DNA from: Bacillota bacterium
GTDB taxonomy: Bacteria; Bacillota; Clostridia; Peptostreptococcales; Natronincolaceae
Length of the DNA: 64,000 nucleotides
Assembly: GCA_023387935.1 (NCBI GenBank)
Contig: JAEWHG010000131.1
Coordinates: 1-64,000 of the forward strand
Direction of reading: 5' to 3'
Part shown: one piece after another, positions 8,653 through 17,387 of the stretch
Position numbering within the stretch: position 1 is the stretch's first letter
Layout of the letters: every line of letters starts with the position of its first letter
The notes under the pieces: generated by a model
What the model was told of the DNA's origin: nothing
The model's database searches: none
The model's input: the letters and a program-made list of their open reading frames with translations, nothing else
Made by a program: the position numbers and the translations under genes

Positions 8653-8710
8653 TACATAAACATATGGTATACTATATGTATAAAATTTACATAAGATAGG
8701 TGTGAGTAAA

Positions 8711-9613
8711 ATGGAGCTTATAAATATTAAAAATAATTTAGGTTACATTGAAAATTCTTGTAATATCGGATGTATTATCCTTGGTAAGGACGCTATATTA
8801 ATCGATAGTGGGCTAGAGGATGCAGTTGCTAAAAAGATAAACAAGCTTTTGGAAGCAGAAGGCTACAAAGTAAAGTCCATTATAAATACCCATTCCCATG
8901 CAGATCATTGTGGAGGAAATTATTATTTTCAAAATAAATTAGGTGCTACAATTTACGCTCCGGAATTTGAGTGTGCAATTATAGAAAATCCATATCTGGA
9001 GCCAATTTATCTTTCTGCTGGAGCTATACCTATAAAGGAAATGACAGGAAAATTTCTAATGGCGAAGGCTTCTAAGGTTGATTATACTATTAGAAAAGAT
9101 GATAAAAAACTAAGCATAGATTCAATTAGCCTAGATGTTGTACCATTATTAGGGCACGCTGTCAATCATATAGGCATAGCAATAGAAAATGTATTATATT
9201 GTGGAGATTCTATTCTTAACGAAGCTCTGATACAAAAACATAAAATTCCATTTAATGTAAATATAGAGGAGGAAATTAAAACTTTGGAGTTTTTACGAGA
9301 AAGTAAGTATGAAACTTATGTTCCATCTCATTGCCCTCCAATGAACAATAAGGAACTTAAGAAAGCTGTGGATGCAAACTTAAGGGTATTAGAGGACATA
9401 AATAATACTATAATGAAAATTTTAGAAACTGAAAAAACTTTAGATGAAATAGAATATGAACTATTTAAGATTTTTGATATAAATGTTACTAGTCTTATAC
9501 AATATTCTTTATTGAAAACTCCAATAGTTGCTCATATTAATTATTTATTTAATAATAATTTTATAATAAAAACAATAGTGGATAATAAAATTCGTTGGAT
9601 AAGAGCCGTTTAA
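8711..9613 (+). CDS. Metallo-beta-lactamase fold hydrolase
   Basis: The 300-residue protein carries the MBL metal motif THSHADHCGG (H-x-H-x-D-H), a second histidine in LLGHAVNHIG, the DS of CGDSIL and the late SHCPPM histidine. These are the ligands of a two-metal site. The substrate cannot be told: glyoxalase II, quinone-signal hydrolases and lactonases share this fold. A helical domain follows residue ~210. The ATG at 8711 is chosen over GTG 8702 because AGGTG at 8698-8702 gives 8-base spacing. The gene stands alone after a long hairpin. Confidence 0.85.
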   Translation: MELINIKNNLGYIENSCNIGCIILGKDAILIDSGLEDAVAKKINKLLEAEGYKVKSIINTHSHADHCGGNYYFQNKLGATIYAPEFECAIIENPYLEPIYLSAGAIPIKEMTGKFLMAKASKVDYTIRKDDKKLSIDSISLDVVPLLGHAVNHIGIAIENVLYCGDSILNEALIQKHKIPFNVNIEEEIKTLEFLRESKYETYVPSHCPPMNNKELKKAVDANLRVLEDINNTIMKILETEKTLDEIEYELFKIFDINVTSLIQYSLLKTPIVAHINYLFNNNFIIKTIVDNKIRWIRAV

Positions 9614-9687
9614 ATGGAAGCTTAAAAAAGATCGATCTCGCTAGAAGTTATAAAAAATTCTAGTTATAGTTAGGAAGTGATACGTTT

Positions 9688-10068
9688 ATGATAGATACTC
9701 TGATATCAATATCTATTACTATGTTGGTATTTACCTATACTGGATATATCCTTACAATTTTAAAAGAAAAATTCTATTTGAATAATAATATTATTTTATT
9801 AGATAATAAAAATTTGAATCATGAGGATATAAAAAAATTGGATATTAAGCATTTCATGCTAGGAACTACAGAAATAATGGCTGGTGACGAAGTTAAAATA
9901 ATCCTTGAAAATGACAATAAGCTCACTGGAACTGTTCTTGGTGCGAACAAAATCAGCAATACAATTGCAATTACCACTAGGGATAGAACCGTTACTGAGC
10001 TTAATATTAAATCTATAAGAAAGCTAAAGGTTGTTAGCAGATACGGAAAGTTTTTTATTAACTTTTAA
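9688..10068 (+). CDS. Small membrane-anchored protein with a beta-rich tail
   Basis: I do not recognise this 126-residue protein. Residues ~1-25 form one hydrophobic helix, followed by a charged linker. The last ~65 residues read like a small beta barrel: MAGDEVKIILENDNKLTGTV, then an NTIAITTRDRTVTELN segment and IRKLKVV. The order (hydrophobic strand, G-x-V turn, strand, basic strand) is reminiscent of Sm/LSm or other small beta-barrel folds, but that is inference. AGGAAGTGAT lies upstream of the ATG. It is followed by a strong hairpin, so it seems to form its own unit or to end one begun by the MBL gene. Confidence 0.6.
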   Translation: MIDTLISISITMLVFTYTGYILTILKEKFYLNNNIILLDNKNLNHEDIKKLDIKHFMLGTTEIMAGDEVKIILENDNKLTGTVLGANKISNTIAITTRDRTVTELNIKSIRKLKVVSRYGKFFINF

Positions 10069-10135
10069 AAAACATATGGATAAGTGCAAGTAGTTATTTG
10101 AATTTTAATAAGATATGAAAGTTATGAGAAATTTT

Positions 10136-10199
10136 AAAAAGATCTACTAATATAAACCTTGAGGTGTTTTACCATGGTTTTAGATTAATAGATCTTTTT
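10136..10199. terminator. Long bidirectional hairpin terminator
   Basis: AAAAAGATCTACTAAT (10136-10151) pairs with ATTAATAGATCTTTTT (10184-10199) at 15 of 16 positions. Inside it AAACC/GGTTT (10154-10158, 10176-10180) and GGT/ACC pair again, so the whole 64 bases can fold as one rod. A run on one side and T run on the other allow termination in both directions. Confidence 0.75.
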
Positions 10200-10210
10200 A
10201 TTGTGAATAC

Positions 10211-10270
10211 AATAAGGTTTACGGGGCCCATCAGCAATCTTTGATTGCCTTGATGGGTGGGGTTCTTATT
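10211..10270 (+). other. Unclassified GC-rich structured RNA candidate
   Basis: The stem CCCATCAGCAATC (10227-10239) pairs with GATTGC-CT-TGATGGG (10243-10257), 13 pairs with one 2-base bulge and a 3-base loop. AATAAG (10211-10216) and CTTATT (10265-10270) can close an outer helix around G-rich single strands. No T run follows. It matches no riboswitch class I know. Strand is assigned by the direction of the next gene. Confidence 0.45.
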
Positions 10271-10384
10271 TATGTATATATTTATAATTATAGTGCTTAA
10301 GAATTATAAAATATGTACTGATATTTGAAGGATTTTTTAGTAAAATGAAGAATTATAATATGAATACTGATAGTAGGTGATTTT

Positions 10385-11683
10385 TTGAGTCAAAGTAAAG
10401 AAAAAAAGAAAACTAGAAAGAAAAGACCTAGAAAAAAAATCCCATATGTTATAATTCTAATTATTGCATTGTATTTTATTTCTAGAATGCCACCTTTAAT
10501 TGCAGCAACATCAAGAACTACATATGCCGTTGAATATGGTAAAATTGAGAAAAACATAGAAGCTACCGGTTATGTTGCAAGGGAAGAAAAAGTTTTTACA
10601 AGTGCAATAAAAGGTGATGTAAAGTATTTTGTTTCAGAAGGGGAAAAGGTTTCGAAGGGTGAAAAACTAGCAGAGATATATATTAATGACGCTGATGATC
10701 AATCGAAGAAAGAGTTAGATTCAATAAACACTAGATTGGAAAATATTAAATCCCAACAAGGAGATGAAAGTATTTTTCAAGGCGATATCTCAAAGATTGA
10801 AAATCAAGTAAACGAATTAATATTATCTATACAAGACGATATTAAAGCTGAAAGATATGATAGAATAAATTCTATGAGAGAAGAATTAGAGGGTTTATTG
10901 AATAAACAAAGTGTTATTGTAGGCGGAAAAAGTTTTTCAGGTAAAAATTTAGATCAACTAGAACAACAAAAGGAGTTGTTAGAAGAAAAAGTTAATTCTT
11001 CAATACAAACTATTTATAGTGATTCTCCAGGTTTTGTAGCTCTTGGTAGTGATGGCCTTGAAGAACTTCTAAATTATAAAACTATAAATGAAATCACCAG
11101 TACTCAATTGAAAATGTTAAAAGATACTAAGTCAAATGTTCAATCAGACAATAGCGTAGAAGGAGCTCCTGTTATTAGAATCATCGAAAACTATAAATGG
11201 AGTCTTATTGTGGAATTAACAACGGAACAGTCTGGAGGTATAGAAAAGGGAGATACTGTTACAATAAGACCTATAAATCAGAATCGGGAGCTAAAAGCTT
11301 TTGTCCGTAATATTATTGAAGAAGAAGATAAAAAAATAGTAATATTTGATTTAGATGAGTTTCTAGATAATGTTTATAATTTAAGAACATTAACTGTAGA
11401 TATTATTCATAGGAAATATGAAGGAGCAATGGTTGCTAATTCATCAATAGCAGAAAAAGATGGTATAGAAGGTGTCTATACTGTAGATGTTAACGGTATA
11501 GCTAATTTTAAACCAATTAAAGTTATAACTTCAAATAATGAATATTCTATAGTTTATGATGGGTCTTTTGAGAATAAGTCTAAGGATGGTTCAGGCAAAG
11601 CAGAGAAAATTAGTACAGTTAATTTATATGATGAAGTAGTAACGAAAGGCTCGAAAGTCAAAGAAGGACAAAGAATAAGATAA
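10385..11683 (+). CDS. HlyD-like membrane fusion protein of the division cluster
   Basis: The 432-residue protein has a very basic N-terminus, one membrane helix (residues ~20-40, PYVIILIIALYFISR) and then an extracytoplasmic part. A biotinyl-lipoyl-like half (VAREEKVFTSAIKGDVKYFV, then SEGEKVSKGEKLAEI), a coiled coil at ~115-190 and a beta-barrel half towards the end follow the HlyD/membrane-fusion plan. Its place before yggS-sepF-yggT is common in Clostridia, so a role in envelope or division processes is possible, but no transporter gene stands beside it. The TTG start is used because AGGTG at 10375-10379 fits and the next ATG lies beyond the membrane segment. Confidence 0.75.
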   Translation: MSQSKEKKKTRKKRPRKKIPYVIILIIALYFISRMPPLIAATSRTTYAVEYGKIEKNIEATGYVAREEKVFTSAIKGDVKYFVSEGEKVSKGEKLAEIYINDADDQSKKELDSINTRLENIKSQQGDESIFQGDISKIENQVNELILSIQDDIKAERYDRINSMREELEGLLNKQSVIVGGKSFSGKNLDQLEQQKELLEEKVNSSIQTIYSDSPGFVALGSDGLEELLNYKTINEITSTQLKMLKDTKSNVQSDNSVEGAPVIRIIENYKWSLIVELTTEQSGGIEKGDTVTIRPINQNRELKAFVRNIIEEEDKKIVIFDLDEFLDNVYNLRTLTVDIIHRKYEGAMVANSSIAEKDGIEGVYTVDVNGIANFKPIKVITSNNEYSIVYDGSFENKSKDGSGKAEKISTVNLYDEVVTKGSKVKEGQRIR

Positions 11684-11698
11684 TTAGGAGTGATTGGA

Positions 11699-12397
11699 TT
11701 GACGTTAGAAAAAAATATAGAACATGTTGTAGAGAGGGTAAAAAATGCTGCAATTACCTCCAATCGAAATCCTGAAGAAATCCAATTAATAGCTGTAACG
11801 AAAACTGTAGATATAGATGTTATAAAAAAGGCTATGGATTATGGAATTACACATGTTGGTGAAAATAAAGTTCAAGAGTTAATAAGAAAATATGATGAAA
11901 TTGGACCAGCTGTCAAGTGGCATTTAATTGGTCATCTTCAGCGTAATAAAGTGAAATATATTATTGATAAAGTGGATTTGATACATTCACTAGATTCATA
12001 TAAATTAGCTGAAGAAATTAACAGTAGGGCTAAGGAAGTAAGTCGGACTATCGAATGTTTACTACAAGTAAATGTATCGGGAGAAGAAACTAAATACGGT
12101 GTAACTCCTGATGCTGCAAAGGAGATTGTAATAAAAATCTCTGCACTTACAAATATTAAGATAATGGGACTTATGACAATGGCTCCTTATGTGAATAATC
12201 AAGAGGAGGCTAGAAAGTTTTTTAAAGGGCTGAAAAATCTATCTAAAGAGATATCTGAAATGAGAATAGAAAATGTAGAGATGAAATATTTATCTATGGG
12301 AATGTCAAATGACTTTGAAGTTGCTATAGAAGAAGGTGCAAACCTAGTTAGAGTAGGTAGCTTAATATTTGGAGAACGAGATTATTCTAATAAATAA
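11699..12397 (+). CDS. yggS: Pyridoxal phosphate homeostasis protein YggS (YlmE)
   Basis: This is the PLP-binding alanine-racemase-fold protein that keeps vitamin B6 and amino-acid pools in balance. Seen are the PLP-lysine segment LIAVTKTVD, GENKVQEL, WHLIGHLQRNKVKYI, the MGLMTMAPY block and the C-terminal MGMSNDFEVAIEEGANLVRVG. Length (~232 residues) is typical. GTG 11690 lies inside the ribosome site AGGAG, so TTG 11699, 8 bases downstream, is the likely start. The gene sits in the conserved yggS-sepF-yggT-ylmH-divIVA string. Confidence 0.96.
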   Translation: MTLEKNIEHVVERVKNAAITSNRNPEEIQLIAVTKTVDIDVIKKAMDYGITHVGENKVQELIRKYDEIGPAVKWHLIGHLQRNKVKYIIDKVDLIHSLDSYKLAEEINSRAKEVSRTIECLLQVNVSGEETKYGVTPDAAKEIVIKISALTNIKIMGLMTMAPYVNNQEEARKFFKGLKNLSKEISEMRIENVEMKYLSMGMSNDFEVAIEEGANLVRVGSLIFGERDYSNK

Positions 12398-12425
12398 AGA
12401 ATAAAATTAATAAGGAGGAGCTATT

Positions 12426-12863
12426 ATGTCAGGAAATATAATTGATAAAGTAAAAGTATTTATGGGTTTTGATGTTTTTGAAGAAGATGAAGTAGAAGAG
12501 GAAATAATTGAAGAAGATGATGAACTTGTACCAGTTATGAATAATAAGAGAAATAAGGTTGTTAATATACATACGACTACTCAAATGAAAGTTGTGCTTT
12601 ATGAACCAACGAACTTTGAAGAGGCTCCTAATATTGTAGATAATTTAAAAAATAGGAAGCCGGTCATTATTAATTTGGAAAATATAGAACCTGATTTAGC
12701 TAAAAAATTCTTTGATTTTATAAACGGGGCCTTATATGCATTAGATGGAAATATTCAAAAAGTTTCTTCGGGGATTTTTATCTTAGCACCAAATAATGTA
12801 GATATATCTGGTAATATTAAGGAAGAACTAAAAAATAAGGGTGTATTTCCTTGGCAAAAGTAA
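12426..12863 (+). CDS. sepF: Cell division protein SepF
   Basis: SepF binds FtsZ and anchors the Z-ring to the membrane. The N-terminal amphipathic helix (MSGNIIDKVKVFMGF) that inserts in the membrane, an acidic linker (residues ~18-38) and the C-terminal SepF domain with VVLYEPTNFEEA, DNLKNRKPVIINLENI and GALYALDGNIQKV are present. The 145-residue length is normal. AAGGAGG stands directly before the ATG. The surrounding genes are the usual ylm neighbours. Confidence 0.97.
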   Translation: MSGNIIDKVKVFMGFDVFEEDEVEEEIIEEDDELVPVMNNKRNKVVNIHTTTQMKVVLYEPTNFEEAPNIVDNLKNRKPVIINLENIEPDLAKKFFDFINGALYALDGNIQKVSSGIFILAPNNVDISGNIKEELKNKGVFPWQK

Positions 12864-12929
12864 TTTATAGGATATTGTAAGTGTGATTCATAGATTAAAT
12901 AGATTTTAATGAAAGGAGGGGTGTAAATA

Positions 12930-13208
12930 TTGTTTGCCCCACAGGTAGTAGCAGAGGCTTTATATTATTTAGTTAGAGTTATTAATACTTTAATACTAGT
13001 TCGAATTATTTTACCATGGATTAATCCTAATCCTTCAAATTCTATTGTGCAATTTATTTATAGCGTAACAGAGCCAATTTTAGCACCAGCTAGAAATCTT
13101 ATTAACAATATTTTTGGTTATACTGGATTCTTAGATTTTTCTCCTATATTAGCAATGTTTATAATCCAAATGATATACAGTATAATTTTAAGAATGTTAC
13201 AATTTTAA
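12930..13208 (+). CDS. YggT family membrane protein (YlmG)
   Basis: A 92-residue protein with two hydrophobic segments (residues ~8-28 and ~65-90) and the family motif RIILPWINPNP followed by VTEPILAPAR. The family is linked by position to division and to cofactor or K+ traits in other bacteria, but its activity is not established. TTG 12930 is the only start consistent with AAAGGAGGGG at 12912-12921. It ends a few bases before ylmH. Confidence 0.92.
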   Translation: MFAPQVVAEALYYLVRVINTLILVRIILPWINPNPSNSIVQFIYSVTEPILAPARNLINNIFGYTGFLDFSPILAMFIIQMIYSIILRMLQF

Positions 13209-13220
13209 GAGGTGGAATTG

Positions 13221-14009
13221 GTGTTATATAAAGAAAAATTACTAGAGCATATTCAAGGAGAAGCATCTAGAAATAGGATGCTAAAGATACTGGATAAAGC
13301 TGAAAGTGTATTAAAAAAACATGATATCAAATATACAGATTTTTTAACGCCACAAGAAGTTGCATTGGCTTGTGGAATACTCAATTCTATTAGAGATTTG
13401 AAGTATATCGTTTCTGGTGGATACAATGAGGCTGAAAGAAGAATCATAGTTATTTTTCCGGAGTACTTAGAAGACCATATGATAGATATTCCTATATCCG
13501 TATTTGAGCTTAGATGTACATCTAAATTTGAAAAACCGGATCATCGTGACTATTTAGGTGCTATTTTAGGATTAGGTTTAAAACGGGAAAAAATTGGAGA
13601 CATAATAGTGCACAATAATATATGTCAGGTAATAGTACATAATAGTATTAAGGATTATATTGCTTACAATCTAAATAAGGTCGGAAATGTTTTTGTAAAA
13701 ATAAAGGAAATAAAATTAGAAGATATTATTCTTCCAGAGATTGAGCATAAGCAAATTACCGGAAATGTAGCTTCTCTTAGATTGGACTCTGTATTGAGCT
13801 TAGCTTATAAGGTTTCAAGAACTGAGGCCCAAAGCTTAATATCAAAGGAACGTGTTAGCATTAATTGGACCCAAGTTACGAAGTCTTCATATGAAGTTAT
13901 TGAGAAGGATGTTATTTCTGTTAAAGGAAAAGGTAGGGTAATCGTAGCTTCTATTGAAGGTAAAACAAAATCAGAAAGAATTATAATTAAGCTTCATAAA
14001 CTTATTTAG
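13221..14009 (+). CDS. ylmH: S4-domain RNA-binding protein YlmH
   Basis: The C-terminal ~75 residues form an S4 RNA-binding domain: RLDSVLSLAYKVSRTEAQSL, then KERVSINW and KGKGRVIVA. The N-terminal part has the YlmH pattern FLTPQEVALACGILN and FELRCTSKFEKPDHRDYLGA. YlmH of B. subtilis has been connected with rescue of stalled 50S subunits alongside RqcH, whose gene lies at 19.4 kb. The first codon is uncertain among GTG 13212, TTG 13218 and GTG 13221; the last has the best distance (8 bases) from GAGG at 13209-13212. Confidence 0.92.
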   Translation: MLYKEKLLEHIQGEASRNRMLKILDKAESVLKKHDIKYTDFLTPQEVALACGILNSIRDLKYIVSGGYNEAERRIIVIFPEYLEDHMIDIPISVFELRCTSKFEKPDHRDYLGAILGLGLKREKIGDIIVHNNICQVIVHNSIKDYIAYNLNKVGNVFVKIKEIKLEDIILPEIEHKQITGNVASLRLDSVLSLAYKVSRTEAQSLISKERVSINWTQVTKSSYEVIEKDVISVKGKGRVIVASIEGKTKSERIIIKLHKLI

Positions 14010-14033
14010 ATAACAATGGAGGTGCACAAATAC

Positions 14034-14513
14034 ATGATAACGCCATTAGAAATACAAAATAAAGAGTTTAAAAAGGGAATGCGAGGATACAAAGAGGACG
14101 AAGTTGATGAATTTTTAGATCAAGTTATGATTGATTATGAAAAACTGTATAAAGAAAATATAGAATTAAAGGAAAAGATAGAAGTTGCTCATCATCAAAT
14201 GGAAAAATATAAGGATATAGAAGAAACACTTAAAAACACATTGATAGTCGCGCAAAATGCAGCTGAAGATCTTAGAGCAAATTCGCATAGGAAATCTGAG
14301 CTTATTTTGGAAGAAGCAGAAGTAAGAGGAAGAGAGATTATTGCAAAGGCACATAAAGAAGTAGAAGAGATTAGAAATGAATTTGAAAACACAAAGAAGC
14401 AAATGCAAATCTTTAAGACTAGATTTAATACATTATTGCAGTCCCAATTAGATTCTCTCTCACAGTCTTATAATGAATTGGTTGAAGAGAACAAAGATAG
14501 TCAAATTGCTTGA
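14034..14513 (+). CDS. divIVA: DivIVA-domain protein
   Basis: DivIVA senses negatively curved membrane at poles and septa. The N-terminal membrane-binding domain is clear ([20 protein letters not shown], then [10 protein letters not shown]), followed by a long coiled coil rich in E, K and A to residue ~155. ATG 14016 belongs to the ribosome site GGAGGTG; the true start is ATG 14034, 9 bases on. It closes the yggS-to-divIVA string and is followed by a terminator. Confidence 0.96.
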   Translation: MITPLEIQNKEFKKGMRGYKEDEVDEFLDQVMIDYEKLYKENIELKEKIEVAHHQMEKYKDIEETLKNTLIVAQNAAEDLRANSHRKSELILEEAEVRGREIIAKAHKEVEEIRNEFENTKKQMQIFKTRFNTLLQSQLDSLSQSYNELVEENKDSQIA

Positions 14514-14561
14514 CTATTACTTTAATGCTATATATAATACAACTGAAAAAGCATTATTATG

Positions 14562-14585
14562 AAGTCGCACATAGATGCGACTTTT
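14562..14585 (+). terminator. Rho-independent terminator after divIVA
   Basis: AAGTCGCA (14562-14569) pairs perfectly with TGCGACTT (14576-14583), followed by a short T run. It ends the division cluster; repeat copy 2 begins 13 bases later. Confidence 0.8.
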
Positions 14586-14598
14586 ATGATTTATTTGA

Positions 14599-14675
14599 GC
14601 ACTTGAAATTTTAAGGAAAGCTTAGAATTGAGTGCGACATAAAGTTTGTGAGTGTAAGCGAACAAATTTTATTTT
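14599..14675 (+). repeat. 77-bp interspersed repeat, copy 2
   Basis: Gap-free match to the copies at 3661, 57389 and 57468. This copy alone is framed by an imperfect inverted repeat: GCACTTGAAA at 14599-14608 and TTTCAAGTAC at 14682-14691 (9 of 10 pairs), which is what a small MITE-like element would show. Confidence 0.85.
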
Positions 14676-14745
14676 AATTAGTTTCAAGTACTTTCGAGAA
14701 ATATAATAAATAATTTGGGTATTATACAAATAAGGAGGTTTTTTG

Positions 14746-15444
14746 ATGAATAGAATAGGTATAATAGGAGCAATGGATGAAGAAGTAGATGTTTTAAAGA
14801 AAGAAATGGAAATAACTGAAGTTAAAACAATAGGAAATATGGATTTTTACATAGGCAACCTTCAAGAAAAGGAAATAGTTCTTGTTAGATGTGGCATAGG
14901 TAAGGTAAATGCTGCTATATGTACTCAAATTTTAATTAGTGAATTAGGTGTAAATACAGTGATAAACACTGGTGTGGCAGGAGCAATAAATAATAATTTA
15001 GATGTGTTAGATATTGTTATTTCTACAGATGTACTGCACCATGATTTTGATGTAACTGGATTTGGACATAAGCTAGGAGAAATACCTAGAATGGAAAAAT
15101 CTATTTTTCCTGCAGATATGAGCTTAATAGAAAAAACTTTTTCTGCTTCCAAAGAAGTATTACAAAAGAATAAAGTAGTTAAGGGTAGAATTGTTTCGGG
15201 GGATATATTTGTTAATGATGCAAAAATAAAAGAAAATTTAATGAAAAATTTTGATGCATATTGCACAGAGATGGAAGGCGCCGCTATAGGTCATACTTGT
15301 TATGTTAATAATATACCTTTTGTTGTCATAAGAGCTATGTCTGATAATGCAGATGGATCAGCTCATGATAATTTTAATGAGTTTGTACAGGAAGCAGCGA
15401 ATAATTCTAAAGATATTGTAAAAATAATGTTAAAACAAATGTAA
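14746..15444 (+). CDS. mtnN: 5'-methylthioadenosine/S-adenosylhomocysteine nucleosidase
   Basis: The enzyme cleaves adenine from MTA, S-adenosylhomocysteine and 5'-deoxyadenosine, by-products of SAM use (several radical SAM enzymes are encoded nearby). Family motifs are [11 protein letters not shown] at the start, [17 protein letters not shown], the EMEGAA substrate loop with its catalytic glutamate and RAMSDNADG with the catalytic aspartate. 232 residues is typical. ATG 14746 is favoured over TTG 14743 by AAGGAGG at 14732-14738. Confidence 0.97.
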   Translation: MNRIGIIGAMDEEVDVLKKEMEITEVKTIGNMDFYIGNLQEKEIVLVRCGIGKVNAAICTQILISELGVNTVINTGVAGAINNNLDVLDIVISTDVLHHDFDVTGFGHKLGEIPRMEKSIFPADMSLIEKTFSASKEVLQKNKVVKGRIVSGDIFVNDAKIKENLMKNFDAYCTEMEGAAIGHTCYVNNIPFVVIRAMSDNADGSAHDNFNEFVQEAANNSKDIVKIMLKQM

Positions 15445-15457
15445 GAAGGAATATGAT

Positions 15458-16252
15458 ATGAATTTAAATTTAATAGGAAAAACGAATAATGAAAAAACTA
15501 AGATAATAGAAATAAAAAACCTTAAAATTGGTGGCGAACATCCTATAATTATTGCAGGACCCTGCTCTATAGAAAGTGAACACCAAATCCAAAATGCAGC
15601 CCAAATCGTAAAAAAGCTAGGCGGCCATATTTTAAGAGGAGGCGCTTTTAAGCCTAGAACCTCTCCATATTCATTCCAAGGACTTGGCGAAGAAGGGTTA
15701 AGGCTGTTAAAAGAAGCGGGAGATGTTCATGGATTACCAGTTGTTTCTGAAGTGATGGACACCCGGGATGTTGAAATGGTTTATAAATATGTGGATATAC
15801 TACAAATAGGGTCGCGGAATATGCAGAACTTTAGTCTTTTAAAGGAAGTAGGAAAAACTAATAAACCTATTTTATTAAAACGTGGAATGACTGCTACTAT
15901 AGAAGAGTGGCTGATGGCGGCTGAATATGTGGCATATGAAGGAAACAAGAATATTATATTGTGCGAACGTGGTGTTAGAACCTTTGAAACATATACAAGA
16001 AACACATTAGATTTAGCAGCTATACCAATTATAAAAAACTTATCAGATCTTCCTATTATAGTGGATCCAAGCCATGGAACAGGTAGAAAAGAACTTATAT
16101 TGCCTATGTCAAAGGCTTCTTTGGCTGCTGGAGCAGATGGAATTATGGTAGAAATCCATCCAAATCCATGTGAAGCTCTATCTGATGGAGAACAGTCCTT
16201 AGATTTTGATGAGTTTAATGAGTTTATGATAGAAATAAATACTGTATATTAG
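15458..16252 (+). CDS. aroF: 3-deoxy-7-phosphoheptulonate synthase, AroF/AroA type I-beta
   Basis: DAHP synthase condenses phosphoenolpyruvate with erythrose-4-phosphate, the first step of the aromatic amino acid pathway. Visible are AGPCSIES, the [17 protein letters not shown] block, [28 protein letters not shown] and MVEIHPNP, all hallmarks of the short KDO8P-like class. At 264 residues it lacks a fused chorismate mutase and carries only a short N-terminal leader. It follows mtnN by 13 bases; no other shikimate gene is adjacent, which is unusual enough to make its regulation unclear. Confidence 0.96.
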   Translation: MNLNLIGKTNNEKTKIIEIKNLKIGGEHPIIIAGPCSIESEHQIQNAAQIVKKLGGHILRGGAFKPRTSPYSFQGLGEEGLRLLKEAGDVHGLPVVSEVMDTRDVEMVYKYVDILQIGSRNMQNFSLLKEVGKTNKPILLKRGMTATIEEWLMAAEYVAYEGNKNIILCERGVRTFETYTRNTLDLAAIPIIKNLSDLPIIVDPSHGTGRKELILPMSKASLAAGADGIMVEIHPNPCEALSDGEQSLDFDEFNEFMIEINTVY

Positions 16253-16304
16253 CTATAGGATAAAAATCAATCTATGGGATAAAATAATAGTATGGAGGTT
16301 GACT

Positions 16305-16610
16305 ATGTCTAAAAACAGAGACCATTTAGTAGAGGAAATAGCAAAGGAAATTACCAACATGAGCCAGGTAGAGAAATTGTCAAGGAAAATGGACAATATG
16401 AGAATAGCGGAGTATACAGAGATGATAACGAATCCAAAAAGAATTATATGGATGAATTTTATCGCTGGACTAGCTAGAGGCCTGGGAATGGGTATTGGCT
16501 TTACGCTACTAGCTGGAATTGTTCTATATCTGTTGCAGAGCTGGGTTAATCTTCCATTTGTTGGCAAGCTTATTGCGGACTTACTTGATATAATTGATGC
16601 CTATAGATAG
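16305..16610 (+). CDS. DUF5665-type small membrane protein
   Basis: The 101-residue protein has a helical charged N-terminal half and two hydrophobic segments towards the end (ARGLGMGIGFTLLAGIVLYLL and the VNLPFVGKLIADLLDII stretch). The layout fits the DUF5665 family found in spore-forming Firmicutes; no function is known. ATG 16305 follows GGAGG at 16294-16298. The next gene begins 10 bases after its stop, so the two are likely co-transcribed. Confidence 0.75.
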   Translation: MSKNRDHLVEEIAKEITNMSQVEKLSRKMDNMRIAEYTEMITNPKRIIWMNFIAGLARGLGMGIGFTLLAGIVLYLLQSWVNLPFVGKLIADLLDIIDAYR

Positions 16611-16620
16611 GAGGATTTTA

Positions 16621-17304
16621 TTGAATAAAAACAAAATAGAATACTTCAAAAACAAATTGTTAGAGGAAAAAAATAACACACTAAATACTATTAGGATGAT
16701 GGAAAAGCATCAGCCTAAAAATGCTTCTATGAGAGAATATACGGAAGAACTTTCAAGTTATGATAATCATCCTGCCGATTTAGGGACAGAGATGTTTATG
16801 ATGGAAATGCAATATAACCTAGAAAGCCATGAAAAATATAGAATTGATGAGATAGATAGGGCTCTAGAAGCCATTAAAAAGGGTACCTATGGAAGCTGTC
16901 AGCTTTGTGAATCTGAAATACTAGAAGAAAGATTAGAAATCATGCCTGAAGCCCATTTCTGTATGGAATGTGCAGAAAAAGAAGTACAAGGGCATAAGCT
17001 CAGTGCAGATAGGCCAGTAGAGGAAGAGGTTTTATCTCCTTCTTTTAGAACAAGCTATAAGGATTACGACGATTATACTGGGTTTGATGGAGAGGATGCG
17101 TATCAAGCTGTAGCAAAATTTAATGAAATGAAAAATGATCCATCCTTTGCTACAGGAGACCTTTTAGGTGTATTTGACGATTATAATATTGGAACCGTCG
17201 AAGAAGTTGAAAATATTTCAGATGCATATTATAGGTCTCAACTCTCTTATACTGGTGACGGTATGATGCATGCTGAAGAACAAATGGATGTAGAAGATAA
17301 ATAG
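16621..17304 (+). CDS. TraR/DksA-type zinc-finger protein, YteA family
   Basis: The 227-residue protein combines a helical N-terminal part with the HPADLGTEMF signature, a DksA/TraR C4 zinc finger (YGSCQLCESEI, then FCMECAEKE at residues ~95-125) and the long C-terminal tail with DYTGFDGEDAYQAVAKFN typical of the YteA family of sporulating Firmicutes. DksA relatives act on RNA polymerase; for YteA proteins the role is not proven. TTG 16621 follows AGGAGG by 6 bases; a longer reading from 16594 runs through the previous gene and is dropped. A strong terminator follows. Confidence 0.9.
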   Translation: MNKNKIEYFKNKLLEEKNNTLNTIRMMEKHQPKNASMREYTEELSSYDNHPADLGTEMFMMEMQYNLESHEKYRIDEIDRALEAIKKGTYGSCQLCESEILEERLEIMPEAHFCMECAEKEVQGHKLSADRPVEEEVLSPSFRTSYKDYDDYTGFDGEDAYQAVAKFNEMKNDPSFATGDLLGVFDDYNIGTVEEVENISDAYYRSQLSYTGDGMMHAEEQMDVEDK

Positions 17305-17305
17305 C

Positions 17306-17336
17306 AAAAAAGATACATTTTGTATCTTTTTTCTTT
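17306..17336 (+). terminator. Rho-independent terminator before lspA
   Basis: AAAAAAGATACA (17306-17317) and TGTATCTTTTTT (17321-17332) form a perfect 12-bp stem with a 3-base loop; the 3' arm ends in T. The leading A run makes it usable from both strands. Confidence 0.9.
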
Positions 17337-17387
17337 TGATAATGGTATAATCATTTATTGAAGGAAAAGATAGGAGGGAGAAGATAT

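Larger units (their letters stand above)
10069..10384. other. 316-base intergenic region with two large hairpins
   Basis: No open frame was recognised here. The region contains a long bidirectional terminator-like hairpin (10136-10199) and then a GC-rich branched hairpin (10211-10270), followed by AT-rich sequence leading to the HlyD-like gene. I saw no convincing -35/-10 pair with normal spacing before 10385. Confidence 0.6.

Noticed and set aside
10136..10270. Two hairpins considered as a T-box or a known riboswitch
   Set aside because: No T-box core sequence, no specifier loop and no known aptamer motif could be recognised; the next gene is not an amino acid or cofactor gene.
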